NCBI RefSeq assembly: GCF_900156065.1
Contig: NZ_FTNF01000025.1
Location: forward strand, 1-64,000
Length of the DNA stretch: 64,000 bases
Source: Micromonospora avicenniae
GTDB taxonomy: Bacteria; Actinomycetota; Actinomycetes; Mycobacteriales; Micromonosporaceae
Direction of reading: 5' to 3'
The translations under genes were made by a program, and so were the position numbers. Position 1 is the stretch's first letter; every line of letters begins with the position of its first letter. The notes beneath the pieces are model-generated. The model worked only from the letters and a program-made list of their open reading frames with translations. It ran no database searches and was not told where the DNA came from. Of the stretch, positions 1 to 9,404 are shown in pieces.

Positions 1-249
1 CGCCCGCATCCGCAGCGAACGACAACGACGATGGGGCCAACCCACTACCCGAGCGGCCTGACCAACACCGTCAACGTTCGTGGTCACGGCACTAGGGCTC
101 TCCACACACTGAAGCACCGTGTCCCGCTCCGCCCCAGTCGCAGCCACCACCGTTGCCGCTCGTTCCCTGCACCTGATGATCAGACTGGCCCCAATCGAAG
201 CGGCGAAGGAACGTCATGGCGCTGCGGTTCTCAGACGTCATCACGCCCG

Positions 250-480
250 CACCTCCGTTCAGGAACATGACCAGAGTGTTGGTGCCTACGATGGGGCCGT
301 TGCACTAGGCAGGGTCAGCCCGGCGACGACGGCCGGCGAGTTCTTGCGTGCATGGGCGTGCAGCGCGGGCAGGTGTTCGGTCTCGACTGCGGCTATCCAG
401 GCATCGAGGTCGCGGCCGAGGTGCCGGGTTGGCGCACTCACGGACCCGCCGGGCCACAGCGGTCAGATGCGGGCGTCTGT
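250..480 (-). pseudogene. Decayed C-terminal fragment of an ISL3-type transposase
   Basis: Read on the minus strand and allowing frameshifts, the segment gives HLTAVARRVRECAN, then RDLDAWIAAVETEHLPAL, then AVVAGLTLP, then SNGPIVGTNT-like text. This order matches the end of ISL3-family transposases (helical DDE C-terminus, AGLTLP-xSxGxVEGxxN). At least two frame changes interrupt it and no N-terminal half is present, so it is a remnant. It lies just upstream of the NACHT gene and is the only mobile-element trace on this edge. The family call comes from remembered motif order, not from a search. Confidence 0.55.
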
Positions 481-539
481 TGAGTGGGGCGTCCAGGCGA
501 CTGCCCGGTAGCCGACCATGAAGATCATGGGGGGTGTCC

Positions 540-3500
540 ATGCGCGGGCCTGGACGTGGTCCGATCTGGGCGGCCGAGCTGTGGCTACGCCAGCGGCGGC
601 GCAGGTGGCGAACCCGGCGCGAACGACGGACCGAGCGGAGTCTCCGCCGACGGACCGACGAGCGGACCGACCGTCGGATGAGCTGGCGGCACTATCGCGG
701 ACTGCGTTGGGCGATCATCGCGACCGCCGCGGTACTCGTGGTGTGGACCGCCTACTCGCTGGTTCTGACGGTTCTCGACACCGAGCCCCGTTTCCTGCCG
801 GTGTCGAAGTGGTGTGCGGGACAGCCGCCGAGGTCGTACTACTGCGGGCAGGTGGAGGGCTTCGTCAAGGGGCCGTTGATCCTGGCGCTGGGCATCGCGG
901 TCTTCCTTCTGTGGCGGTACCTGCGGGTCCGCCGGTGGTACGACCACAACGCCCTGCGTAACCGTCGGATGGTGGTCCCCACCGCCGAACGCGACATCAG
1001 CGGCGTCCACGTCGTCGGTCGCGACGAACTGTGCGATCTGATGATCGAAAGGCTCCGCGACGAGCACCACCGTCGTCCGCTGCTGCTGGTAGGCGGCATC
1101 GGCACCGGCAAAACGGCGACTCTCGTCCGCCTCGCGGAGCTGCTGATGGCCACCGACGTCGTACCGATCGGGATCGACCTACGCACCGTGACCGCTCCCG
1201 AGCAACTGGACTTCCGCCGACTCGCCCAGGCACAGCTCGAGCGCACCATCGACACCCAACTGCACGCCGCAGGCGAGGCGGACAAGGTGTGGCGACGGCT
1301 CTGGCTGGAGAATCGCATCGTCGTGCTCGCCGACGGCCTGGAGGAGGCTCTCGCCGACACCGACCAGCCCACCGACCGGGACAGTCTGCTGCGGGAGGCC
1401 ATTCGAGGCGCGGTCCGTGAGCGACTCCCCCTGGTGGTCGCATCGCGCCCCGCCGATCCACTGCGCGGGCTGGACGCGCTGCTGCTGCAACTGGAGCCGC
1501 TCGCCCAGGGCGCCGCTCTGGAGTACGTGCAGAGCCGCAGCCGCCGCTCGGACGCCGGACAGCGGTCGGACCGAATCATCGGGCTGGTCAAGGCCGCGGA
1601 CGTGGCCGACTCGCCGTTCTACCTGCGCGTCATCGGCCAGCTCTACGAGATCGACCGCCTCGACCGCGTCGAGCCGGAGGGCCAGGGCAGATCCGCGCTG
1701 CGCTGGCGCCTGCTCGAGGAGTGGTACCAGGCCACCGTCGCCGGCGACCTGTACGAGGACTACGGCATGCCGCCGACCGAACGGTCCGACACGATCGAGG
1801 TGCTCTCCGCGCTCGCCTGCCTCGGTCTGCGTGACAACCAGCAGTCGGTGCGCACCACCGCGCTCAGCGGCGCCGACGGCACGCCAGACGCCGGCCGTCA
1901 GTGGATCCTGGCCGAACTCCGATGCCGGCTGCACAAACTCAGCGCCGACAACCCTCAGGACATCGGCCTCGCCGAGACCACCGGGGACGCGCTCAACATC
2001 GTGGTGAAAGGGCAGGACGGGGTGCGCTTCCAGCACGGAGTGATTCAGGCGTACCTCGGCTCACGCTTCCTCACCGCCGCCCTGCGCGACGAGGCCTTCC
2101 TCGATCGGGCCTTCACCCGCCACCACGGTCCCGGACGGGAACTGCTCTCAGCCCTCACCCTCTACAGCCGCAGCGGCGGGGTGTTCGAACGGCTGGACGG
2201 GCGGCGCATGCCGCGGTCCGCACGCGGAGGGCTGCACCGCCTCGGTGACGCCATCCGGCAGACCGTGCCGCTCTGGCCGACCGTCGAGGACTCGACGATC
2301 ACCCGGAGCCGGTCTATCAGCCTCGTACAGAGACTCTGCGCCGAGGCGACCCGGACGCGGAACCGCACCCGGGCCCTGGAGATGTTCGCGACCGCGCTGG
2401 AGATGGACGCCGCCAGCGGGCACACGTTTCACCGGAAAATCGCCGATGCCATTCGCCGCGCGTGGCCCATCTACCAGGCGGACGGCTCGGTCACCGACCG
2501 CCCGCTCGAAGACGCCAAGATCGCCCTTGTGCACCGGTACGGCGACGCCGCCCGGCAGCTCGGGAAGGGTTCCCGGGAGAGCAGCAGGCCCCGGGGCCAG
2601 CATCCCGAGCCGCAGTACCGGAAACTGTTCCAGACGATGGCCGAAGAGACGTCCTACCTGCCGCGGCTGGCCGCCGCTCGCGAGATCGCCAATGGCGGCG
2701 ACGTGGCCGTCCGGGCGCTGCACGACCTACTCGATCAACCGCCGGAGGCGGCGGCTGACACCCAGGGCCGGGAGCGCGTGGAGGAGCTACGGACCTGGAT
2801 CGCCCCGTCACTGTTCCTCTTCGCCGAGGGTGCGTATGCCCCCGGTGAAGAAGAATGGCAGGGCGTGGCCCGGAAGACCCTGCGGCGCTGGGTGCACCGC
2901 CTGGCCACCGACGCGTCAGACGGGGCCCGCGTCTACGAGCTCACGCTGGCGCAGGGATTCCGGCTGGCCGCCAACTGCCGCACGTACCCGGCGCACCGCA
3001 GCACTCTGATCGAGGAAGCCGAAAAGGCGCTGCGACACTCCCAATTCTGGTACTCGCACCTGGCACTCCTGCAGGCGCTCACCCTGCTGGCCCTGCCCAG
3101 GGATCCGAACGAGACGCTGCGCGAGCGGGGCCACGGCTCGGACCCACACGGACTGGTCACCTTCTGGACTTCCATCGCCGGCGGTGGGCAGCGCGCCCCC
3201 GCGCGCGGCAGCGGTACGACACATCCGCTCGTTCTCGAGGTTGCCGACATGTGCGTCGAGACGCTCACCGACCGGCACCCGGAACGGCACCTCTGGGTGG
3301 ACGAGCGGGAGGTGGTCGGACGGGTGGGAGCGGCCAGCCCCCAACCCGGCGTCCGCCGGATGCAGAACTCCTGGCTGCCGCCATCACACGGCTGGGCCGT
3401 CCTGGAACCACGCGCGCAACGGCTGCTGGCCGACGTGATGCTGCTGCTCAACCTCGCCGACCGGGGACAGGACAACGCCGAACGGGCGCGCAGGCTCAGC

Positions 3501-3824
3501 CGGGCCAGCCGCGCCGAGCTGCCCCCGTGCCTCACCATCGACCGCAGTGCCATGCGCGTCACCCTCAGCCGCCGCCAGGCCCACGACGTCCAACCGGGCT
3601 CCACTTGCATCGACGACTGCCCGTTCCGGCTGTGCCCGCTGCCGCCGAAGGGTGACGAGCTGCCATACCAGATGGACGAAGCCTTCTGTGCCCACCAGAT
3701 CGACCTCGTCGGCCACCGCTTTCGCGCTCCGGGGCGGGCGAACTGGCAGGCGGTCAACCGGGAGGACCTTCGGACCTTCTGGCGGGAGATGTCCGAACGC
3801 ATGGCTCCCGCCTGGCGGAAGTAG
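540..3824 (+). CDS. Membrane-anchored NACHT (STAND) ATPase with C-terminal cysteine motif
   Basis: Protein of about 1094 residues. A very basic N-terminus (about 1-55) is followed by two membrane segments (about 57-80 and 111-130). The NTPase domain has Walker A GGIGTGKT (about 185-192), Walker B VVLADGLEE (about 262-270, the NACHT D-G-x-E-E form) and sensor VVASRP just after 300. The next 700 residues are mostly helical with no repeat I recognise. The C-terminus carries four clustered cysteines (TCIDDCPFRLC, then FCAH), a possible metal site. The ATG at 540 follows a GGGGGG tract; a GTG at 534 and an ATG at 678 are alternatives. STAND proteins of this kind act as switch-like sensors in signalling or anti-phage defence, but no effector domain is recognisable here, so the role is open. 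Confidence 0.85.
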   Translation: MRGPGRGPIWAAELWLRQRRRRWRTRRERRTERSLRRRTDERTDRRMSWRHYRGLRWAIIATAAVLVVWTAYSLVLTVLDTEPRFLPVSKWCAGQPPRSYYCGQVEGFVKGPLILALGIAVFLLWRYLRVRRWYDHNALRNRRMVVPTAERDISGVHVVGRDELCDLMIERLRDEHHRRPLLLVGGIGTGKTATLVRLAELLMATDVVPIGIDLRTVTAPEQLDFRRLAQAQLERTIDTQLHAAGEADKVWRRLWLENRIVVLADGLEEALADTDQPTDRDSLLREAIRGAVRERLPLVVASRPADPLRGLDALLLQLEPLAQGAALEYVQSRSRRSDAGQRSDRIIGLVKAADVADSPFYLRVIGQLYEIDRLDRVEPEGQGRSALRWRLLEEWYQATVAGDLYEDYGMPPTERSDTIEVLSALACLGLRDNQQSVRTTALSGADGTPDAGRQWILAELRCRLHKLSADNPQDIGLAETTGDALNIVVKGQDGVRFQHGVIQAYLGSRFLTAALRDEAFLDRAFTRHHGPGRELLSALTLYSRSGGVFERLDGRRMPRSARGGLHRLGDAIRQTVPLWPTVEDSTITRSRSISLVQRLCAEATRTRNRTRALEMFATALEMDAASGHTFHRKIADAIRRAWPIYQADGSVTDRPLEDAKIALVHRYGDAARQLGKGSRESSRPRGQHPEPQYRKLFQTMAEETSYLPRLAAAREIANGGDVAVRALHDLLDQPPEAAADTQGRERVEELRTWIAPSLFLFAEGAYAPGEEEWQGVARKTLRRWVHRLATDASDGARVYELTLAQGFRLAANCRTYPAHRSTLIEEAEKALRHSQFWYSHLALLQALTLLALPRDPNETLRERGHGSDPHGLVTFWTSIAGGGQRAPARGSGTTHPLVLEVADMCVETLTDRHPERHLWVDEREVVGRVGAASPQPGVRRMQNSWLPPSHGWAVLEPRAQRLLADVMLLLNLADRGQDNAERARRLSRASRAELPPCLTIDRSAMRVTLSRRQAHDVQPGSTCIDDCPFRLCPLPPKGDELPYQMDEAFCAHQIDLVGHRFRAPGRANWQAVNREDLRTFWREMSERMAPAWRK

Positions 3825-3872
3825 TCACACGCACGGCCGCGCGCTTCGTCGCGGTCTGACGTCAGGAGCGGC

Positions 3873-4115
3873 TCAGCGCTCATTGCCGAACGCGCCGGTC
3901 GGGTAGACGTAGACGTGGCCGCAGCAACGGGTGGTGCCCGGTGGCATCCGCACCGGATGCGGGGTGAGGCCGCCGGCCATGACCGTCAACGAGACCTCGT
4001 CGGTGTGCTGGGGGCAGGTGTACACGGAGGCATCGAGGGAGGCACTGCTGTAGATCTCGATGCGGTCGCTGGCCGCCTGGCCACAGCTGGGCGGCACGAA
4101 CGGTAGGGCGCTCAC
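3873..4115 (-). CDS. Small cysteine-containing protein, third of a three-gene cassette
   Basis: 80 residues from a GTG start three bases beyond the stop of the preceding gene. Cysteines and histidines occur as CGQA, TCPQH and RCCGH, spaced like a small zinc-binding fold, and the remainder looks like beta strands. I do not recognise a family. The tight spacing to the two genes before it indicates one transcript and coupled translation. It converges on the NACHT gene, with 48 bp between the two stops. It is judged coding from spacing and motif content rather than from a homologue. Confidence 0.6.
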   Translation of the reverse strand: MSALPFVPPSCGQAASDRIEIYSSASLDASVYTCPQHTDEVSLTVMAGGLTPHPVRMPPGTTRCCGHVYVYPTGAFGNER

Positions 4116-4118
4116 GGG

Positions 4119-4394
4119 TCAGGACCCCATTTCTGACCATGAGCCCGGCCGGTGGATCACCGCGTCTGGCCGATCCTCCGTCCTGGCGGCAGTCGATTCG
4201 TCCACATCAGACCAGTCGCCCGCCTGACGTCGCCGGCACTCCGGCTCCGGGCACACGCACCGCCAGCCGAGTTCGGCAGACGGGATCCGATCGCCGCCGC
4301 AGCCGTGGTTGACGATCCCGGCGAGGATCACGGGCGCGCAGCCGAGACACGTCGAGTCCTTGACGGCTGGGGCCGGCCTCCGCTTGCGCGGCAT
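4119..4394 (-). CDS. Small cysteine-rich protein, second of a three-gene cassette
   Basis: 91 residues. The ATG shares its A with the TAA stop of the upstream gene (TAATG), which indicates translational coupling. After a basic start it has CLGC, HGCGG, RCVCPEPEC and a polar, disordered-looking tail. The paired cysteines suggest zinc binding. No family is recognised. An in-frame extension further upstream exists but would overlap the preceding gene and has no ribosome site, so the overlapping ATG is preferred. Confidence 0.6.
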   Translation of the reverse strand: MPRKRRPAPAVKDSTCLGCAPVILAGIVNHGCGGDRIPSAELGWRCVCPEPECRRRQAGDWSDVDESTAARTEDRPDAVIHRPGSWSEMGS

Positions 4395-4573
4395 TAGATT
4401 TCGCCGCCGCGAATCGTCTGCTCCAACGCCCCGACCGAGGCGACGGGGAACTTCGCAACGTACGCCGGGTTCCCGCTGTCCCGCAGGTACCTGTTGTCGC
4501 CGTCCATCGCGATCTCGGGGCAGTTCGGGCCGCTCTTGTCGCAACGCAGCGGCGTCCAGTTGAGCCTCGACAT
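4394..4573 (-). CDS. DUF397-like small protein, first of a three-gene cassette
   Basis: 59 residues with an excellent ribosome binding site (AAAGGAGG, 6 bases before the ATG), which fixes the start well inside a longer open frame. The layout W-TPLRCDKSGPNCPEI, then RYLRDSGNP and a short C-terminal helix resembles DUF397, the small actinobacterial proteins (BldB/WhiJ neighbourhood) with nCxEx and vRDS motifs. DUF397 genes usually sit beside an XRE regulator; none is adjacent here. The family call is by eye and tentative; that it is a gene is much more certain. It leads the cassette running to 3873. Confidence 0.65.
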   Translation of the reverse strand: MSRLNWTPLRCDKSGPNCPEIAMDGDNRYLRDSGNPAYVAKFPVASVGALEQTIRGGEI

Positions 4574-5323
4574 CTGGGACCTCCTTTGTTGCGCCGCTCG
4601 GTCAAGGCAGCCGGCCGTAGGCGGGGTGGGTTCGTGGCGCACGGCTGGCAAAGGGTCCGCGCGCCCAGTCGATTTCGGAACAGCCGTCGGGCGTGCGGCA
4701 CCGGCAGCCGCAGCCGCCGTTGTGTGCTCAAGCGTCTGGCGCGCGGAAAACGTCACGGACGCTTGGTCGACGGGCTGGTCGAGGCGGCAAAAGGCGCGTT
4801 CTTTCCGGAGATATTGGCCGAAGTCGTCCCCTTCGGCAGCTCATCCGTCCGCGCCGGATAACATCGATTCTCATCGGTCTTTTGTGCTCAGCTTCAAACG
4901 GCAGCGGTATCGGGCATCCGCTCGACCTCAACGGCTTTTACGGGCTCGGCCAGTCACCCACACGACACCACTGGCGAACAATAGGTCCCCCACCCGACAA
5001 GTCGCCCGCTTCGCCAACAAAGACAAGACTGCCTCGGCGGCTTTCTCCACAACCACGAGCATGCGGTGTGACCTGCACGGACGAGGTTCTCGGCAAGTGC
5101 AGGGCGACCGTTCGCCGAACATCGAAGGTCTTGCACCCACCTTCGTATACAACATACGCTCCGAAGGTCGCCGACCCGAGGAGCTGCCATCGAACCCCTT
5201 CGCCAGCGAGACGAGCCCGGACGGGCTCCGTCCACTCGGGGCATCGGTGGTGACGGTCGCAGATGCCCGCACCGTCGCTCGAACCCGCCGGCTTCACCAA
5301 CCGGTCGGCGGTCCCAGCACGTC
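4574..5323. other. 750-bp divergent intergenic region without a convincing gene
   Basis: The region separates the small-protein cassette from the S15 peptidase gene. Open frames in it have no ribosome sites, domain-like sequence or typical codon bias. The part around 4855-5060 is lower in GC than its surroundings, as expected for promoters. Both flanking promoters must lie here, but I cannot place them confidently. Confidence 0.5.
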
Positions 5324-7273
5324 ATGCCCATGCCCCACGCACCGGAGGAGTTCGCGACCAAGCATCTCATCCATCGACAGCGACGATCACGACCACGAGG
5401 CTGGCTGCCCGGCGCCGCAGCGCTGGCGCTGGTGGCCTCGCTCGGGTTCGCCGCCCCGGCAGCCGCCGCGCAGGAGCAGCCGACCGGGCAGCGTCCGGTG
5501 TTCGAGAACGGCCGAGCCCAGCCGGTGTACGCCGGTGAAGAGATCATCACCCAGAACGTCTGGGTCGAGGTCGAGGGCATGGACACCGACCGGGACGGTG
5601 TCAACGACCGCATCCGGGTGCAGATCCGACGTCCCGCGTCGACCGACAAGGGCATCCAGCTGCCGATCATCATGCAGGCCAGCCCCTACTGGGGCGAGGG
5701 AGGCGAGTTCCTGAACAACGACGTCCACGTCCCGCTCTACGCCCCGGAGCGGCCGGGCTACGCGCCGCCGCCGGAGCCCGGCCCGTTCCCGTACTTCCCG
5801 CTGCCCGACAAGCCGTACGACGGGACCGAGCCGCCGCACCAGACCATCAACGGCGGGACGTACCAGAACGAGTTCCTGTCGCGCGGCTTCATCTTCGCCC
5901 ACGCACAGATGCTCGGTACGGGCAGCTCGACCGGATGCACCACTGGAGGCGGTCCCGAGGAGCACGAGTCACTCAAGGCGGTCATCGACTGGTTCAACGG
6001 CCGGGCCGACGCCTACGACATCGAGGGCAACGCGGTCGAGGCCAACTGGACCACAGGCCTGGTCGGGATGATCGGCACCTCCTATGACGGCACGCTACCG
6101 ATCGGCGTGGCCACGACCGGTGTGAAGGAACTGCGGGCGATCGTGCCCATCGCGGCGATCTCCAGCTACTACGACTACCGCCGGATGAACGGCACGCCCA
6201 TCTCGACCAACACCAACCTCGGCGGTGACCAGAACTCGAACCACAACTCCAACATCTCCCGGAAGTACCCGGAGGTCTGTGACTACACCAAGGAAGAGGT
6301 CCGGCGGGGTCAGGACCGGCTCACCGGCGAGTACAACGACTGGTGGCGCGAGCGCAACTACCTACCGAACATCGGCAACATCGCCGGCGGCGTCCTGGTG
6401 CAACACGGCCTGAACGACCAGAACGTGAAGCTCCGGAACGCGGCCCAGCTCGTTGACGCTCTCGAAAAGAACGGCATCCCCCACCAGGTGTGGCTGCACC
6501 AGGGCGGGCACGGCGACCGGGCGCTCTCGAACAACCGGGCGGCCTGGCTGGATCTGCTCAACCGCTGGTGGAGCTACTGGCTGCACGGGGTGGACAACGA
6601 CGTGCTGGACGAGCCCGCAGCAGTGGTGGAGCGTGAGGACGGCACCTGGACGTCGTACGACAGCTGGCCGGCGCCCGGTTCCGCCGCCACACCCCTCTTC
6701 CTGGGCGCGAGTGGCGACAACACCACCGGCAAGCTCACGCTGACCCGCAACGCCGCGGACGGGCCGGTCACCGAGACCTTCATCGACGACATGACGATCG
6801 ACGCGACGTCCTTCGCCCGCGCCGAACAGTCAAAGAACCGCCTCGCCTACCGCACCGCGCGGCTCACCGAGCCGGTCCACCTCAGCGGGACGGTGCACGT
6901 CTCGACCCGGATGTCGATCAACGCCCGGGCCGGGCTCGTCAGCGCGATGCTTGTCGAGTATCCGAAGTCGGGCGACCCGAAGATCATCGCGCGTGGCTGG
7001 TCGGACCCGCTGAAGCGGTTCGGACTGGACCGAAGCTTCGGCATCGAGCCGGGCGCACCGTTCATTCACGACTTCGACCTGCAGCCGCACGACTACGTGT
7101 TCAGCGAAGGTAGCCAGATCGGCCTCGTCGTGTACTCCAGCGACCGGGTCTTCACCCTCCGGCCGCCGCCGGGTACGGAGCTGAGCCTGTACACGCACCA
7201 CAACCAGACCAGAGTCGACCTCCCGGTCGTCGGCGGTGCGTCCGCACTCGCGTCCGCCCTCGGCGACGCGTAG
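5324..7273 (+). CDS. Secreted S15 / CocE-NonD family Xaa-Pro dipeptidyl-peptidase
   Basis: 649 residues, usual for the actinobacterial secreted family. A basic N-terminus, a hydrophobic stretch (about 27-46) and an APAAAAQ cleavage region form a signal peptide. The alpha/beta-hydrolase catalytic domain has the nucleophile motif GTSYDG, the acid region HGLNDQNV and the histidine in HQGGHGD. A C-terminal jelly-roll domain (about 420-640) contains the SGTVHVSTRMS strand typical of S15/CocE enzymes. It would remove Xaa-Pro dipeptides from peptides or hydrolyse related acyl substrates outside the cell. The start is uncertain by a few residues: ATG codons at 5324 and 5330 both lack a strong ribosome site. 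It is monocistronic, with a terminator directly downstream. Confidence 0.9.
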   Translation: MPMPHAPEEFATKHLIHRQRRSRPRGWLPGAAALALVASLGFAAPAAAAQEQPTGQRPVFENGRAQPVYAGEEIITQNVWVEVEGMDTDRDGVNDRIRVQIRRPASTDKGIQLPIIMQASPYWGEGGEFLNNDVHVPLYAPERPGYAPPPEPGPFPYFPLPDKPYDGTEPPHQTINGGTYQNEFLSRGFIFAHAQMLGTGSSTGCTTGGGPEEHESLKAVIDWFNGRADAYDIEGNAVEANWTTGLVGMIGTSYDGTLPIGVATTGVKELRAIVPIAAISSYYDYRRMNGTPISTNTNLGGDQNSNHNSNISRKYPEVCDYTKEEVRRGQDRLTGEYNDWWRERNYLPNIGNIAGGVLVQHGLNDQNVKLRNAAQLVDALEKNGIPHQVWLHQGGHGDRALSNNRAAWLDLLNRWWSYWLHGVDNDVLDEPAAVVEREDGTWTSYDSWPAPGSAATPLFLGASGDNTTGKLTLTRNAADGPVTETFIDDMTIDATSFARAEQSKNRLAYRTARLTEPVHLSGTVHVSTRMSINARAGLVSAMLVEYPKSGDPKIIARGWSDPLKRFGLDRSFGIEPGAPFIHDFDLQPHDYVFSEGSQIGLVVYSSDRVFTLRPPPGTELSLYTHHNQTRVDLPVVGGASALASALGDA

Positions 7274-7285
7274 GACAGATCAGTT

Positions 7286-7330
7286 CGGCCCGGTCCGGAT
7301 GGTGGGTTTCCGCCCACTCGGGCCGGGCCG
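7286..7330 (+). terminator. Strong hairpin terminator after the S15 peptidase
   Basis: Arms of 12 bases (CGGCCCGGTCCG / CGGGCCGGGCCG, one G-T pair) with an inner TGGG/CCCA extension, starting 13 bases after the stop codon. There is no U-tract, which is usual for high-GC actinobacteria. Confidence 0.75.
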
Positions 7331-7464
7331 GGCACCGTCCACATGTTCACCAATGTGGGCGGCACACCGCGCCTGGTCGGGCTGAGGTTCACCGGCACAT
7401 CGATACACCGCAAATTGCCGCATTTCAGTGAAAATCGGCGTGTCAGGTGCGTAACCTGCCGGAC

Positions 7465-9270
7465 ATGGTCTCTCGTACCTGGCGTAACCTTCTGCTCACA
7501 GCACTCGGGATGGGCGTGCTCGCCGGCGCCGGCCAGCTCGGCATCGCGTTCGCCTTCGGCATCGTCCAGCTCACCGGCGCGCCCGCCGGCGCCACCGTCA
7601 ACCAGTGGCCTGCCCAGTTGGTCTGGGTGGGCTGGTTCGCGGCGCACGCCGCCGTAGCCGGCACCGTCGTCACCGCACGCCTGGCCCGCCGGCACGGGCT
7701 GCTGGGAAGCACGGGCAGATTGGTGGCCATCGCCGCCGCCGCCGCGCTGGGCGCCACCGTTGTGGCACCGCTCTGCGCCCGGCCGGCTCAGGCCGCCGAG
7801 CACTTCTCTGTGGACCCGATCTCGGCCGTCGGCATCTGCGCGATCCTCGGTGCGCTGGTCGGCGCCGGTGCCGCGATTGCCGTACTGGTGCGGCCGCCGC
7901 TGGGCTGGAACCTGGCGGCGGTGGGCGTCGTGGTCTGGCTGGTGGCGCTCGTCTCGGTCGTTCCATCACTCTCGACCGCCGGGCCGTTGCCCGCCGTACG
8001 GCTCGGTGTGCTGGAGCCGACCGTCCTCGACATCGGCGCGGCCGGCCGTCAGGCGGTCCTGATTCTGCCGGCGGCGGCCCTGCTCATCGGCGCGGTGACC
8101 GGTGGGCTGGCTCGCTGGCGCGGGCATTCGCCGCTGGTCAACGGCGTGACCGGCGCGGCCGGCATGGTGCTGGTCGCGTTCGCCTACCTGGCCGCCGGTC
8201 CGGGCGACGCCGTCGACCGGTACCAGATCACGCCGTACTACGGCGCGCTGCTCGCCGTCGCCGCCGGTGTGCTCGGTTCGGGCGTCGCCGCGTCGTTCCG
8301 CTGGCCGCGCGTACGGCGCGCCGCCGAAGCGCCGGCCGACGAGCCGACCGACGTCCTCCGTCCGCTGTCCGCCGACCCGGCCGTGCCGCAGGCCATGACG
8401 CCGGCCGCTGGTGGTACGACCGACGAGCCGGAGCCCCTGGCCGGCCTGCGACCGGTCGCCGGCGCGACCGCGGCGAAGTCCACGATCGCGGCCGAACCGC
8501 TGGGCTTCGGTGCGCCGGCCGGCAGCCGGGACGCCGGCGTCGTACCGGCTGCCACCGCCACATCGGCCACACCCGCCGAGTTCCACGCACCGGGCGACCT
8601 CGCCACAGCCGCCGACCTCGACCACATCCGGGAGACATCGGAGCCCGCGACCGTTGCCCATCTTCCCGCGGTCCCCGGCGGGGACGGCTCCGGGACGGTG
8701 GCGGCGGAGGCCGGCAACACCGAGCCGGACGGGACGGCGACCGACGGGACACTTGCCGCCCCGGGGACCCGCCGGATTTACCAGCCGCCGAAGACCGATC
8801 GGGTACGGGTCCAGGCGCCCCGGCCGGTCGTTCCGGCGCGGCGGGTGCCACCCTCGACCGAGCCAGGCGCGGGTGCCGAGGCGACCCACCAGGCCGGCCC
8901 GCAGGAGGGGCCGCAACCGGCCCTGCCACCTCGGCACCGGCCGCCCCTGCCCAACCTGGATCGGGCCGCGACCTGGGACGCTCTCGCGACCGCCCGACGC
9001 GCCGGTCCCCCACCCACGACCGCCGCCGCCACGGCATCCGCAGTCGAGGCGGGACGGGCCGGCGGCCGGCTGGGCCTGTTCCGGCGCAACAGGTCCCGGG
9101 GCGACGCGGACGGCGCGGGCACTCGAGCGGATGGCGGGCCGCTGCCGAGACAGGACGCGGAGTTCGTCGACTGGGTGAACCAGCTGGGCAAGCCGGTGGC
9201 GGACAACGGTCCGGATCAGGAGAACGGTGGCAAGTCCATCCGCTCCACCGGCCGCCACCCCGGCGTTTGA
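7465..9270 (+). CDS. Polytopic membrane protein with long Pro/Ala-rich cytoplasmic tail
   Basis: About 601 residues. The first 290 hold roughly eight hydrophobic segments with short loops. Residues 290-560 are low-complexity Ala/Pro/Thr/Arg text expected to be disordered. The last 40 include a more ordered AEFVDWVNQLGKPV motif, which may be the conserved functional tip. I do not recognise an enzyme or transporter family, so it is a conserved-type hypothetical. The ATG at 7465 is preferred; an in-frame GTG at 7447 is possible. The upstream spacer is AT-richer, as for a promoter. Confidence 0.75.
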   Translation: MVSRTWRNLLLTALGMGVLAGAGQLGIAFAFGIVQLTGAPAGATVNQWPAQLVWVGWFAAHAAVAGTVVTARLARRHGLLGSTGRLVAIAAAAALGATVVAPLCARPAQAAEHFSVDPISAVGICAILGALVGAGAAIAVLVRPPLGWNLAAVGVVVWLVALVSVVPSLSTAGPLPAVRLGVLEPTVLDIGAAGRQAVLILPAAALLIGAVTGGLARWRGHSPLVNGVTGAAGMVLVAFAYLAAGPGDAVDRYQITPYYGALLAVAAGVLGSGVAASFRWPRVRRAAEAPADEPTDVLRPLSADPAVPQAMTPAAGGTTDEPEPLAGLRPVAGATAAKSTIAAEPLGFGAPAGSRDAGVVPAATATSATPAEFHAPGDLATAADLDHIRETSEPATVAHLPAVPGGDGSGTVAAEAGNTEPDGTATDGTLAAPGTRRIYQPPKTDRVRVQAPRPVVPARRVPPSTEPGAGAEATHQAGPQEGPQPALPPRHRPPLPNLDRAATWDALATARRAGPPPTTAAATASAVEAGRAGGRLGLFRRNRSRGDADGAGTRADGGPLPRQDAEFVDWVNQLGKPVADNGPDQENGGKSIRSTGRHPGV

Positions 9271-9404
9271 CCTCCGCTGTCAGGACCGCCGCCGCACCAA
9301 CGACCTGCTCGCGCTCGGTGTGCCGCAGGAGTTGACCGGACGCGGGCGCTCGTACGGGTCGTAGTGCCGAGAGTTGCCCGAGTAGAGGAAGCGAAGCCGA
9401 AGCG

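Noticed and set aside
4494..5714. 406-codon plus-strand frame across the intergenic region into the S15 gene
   Set aside because: It has no ribosome site, runs through the small-protein promoter and into the S15 gene in another frame, and has no recognisable content.
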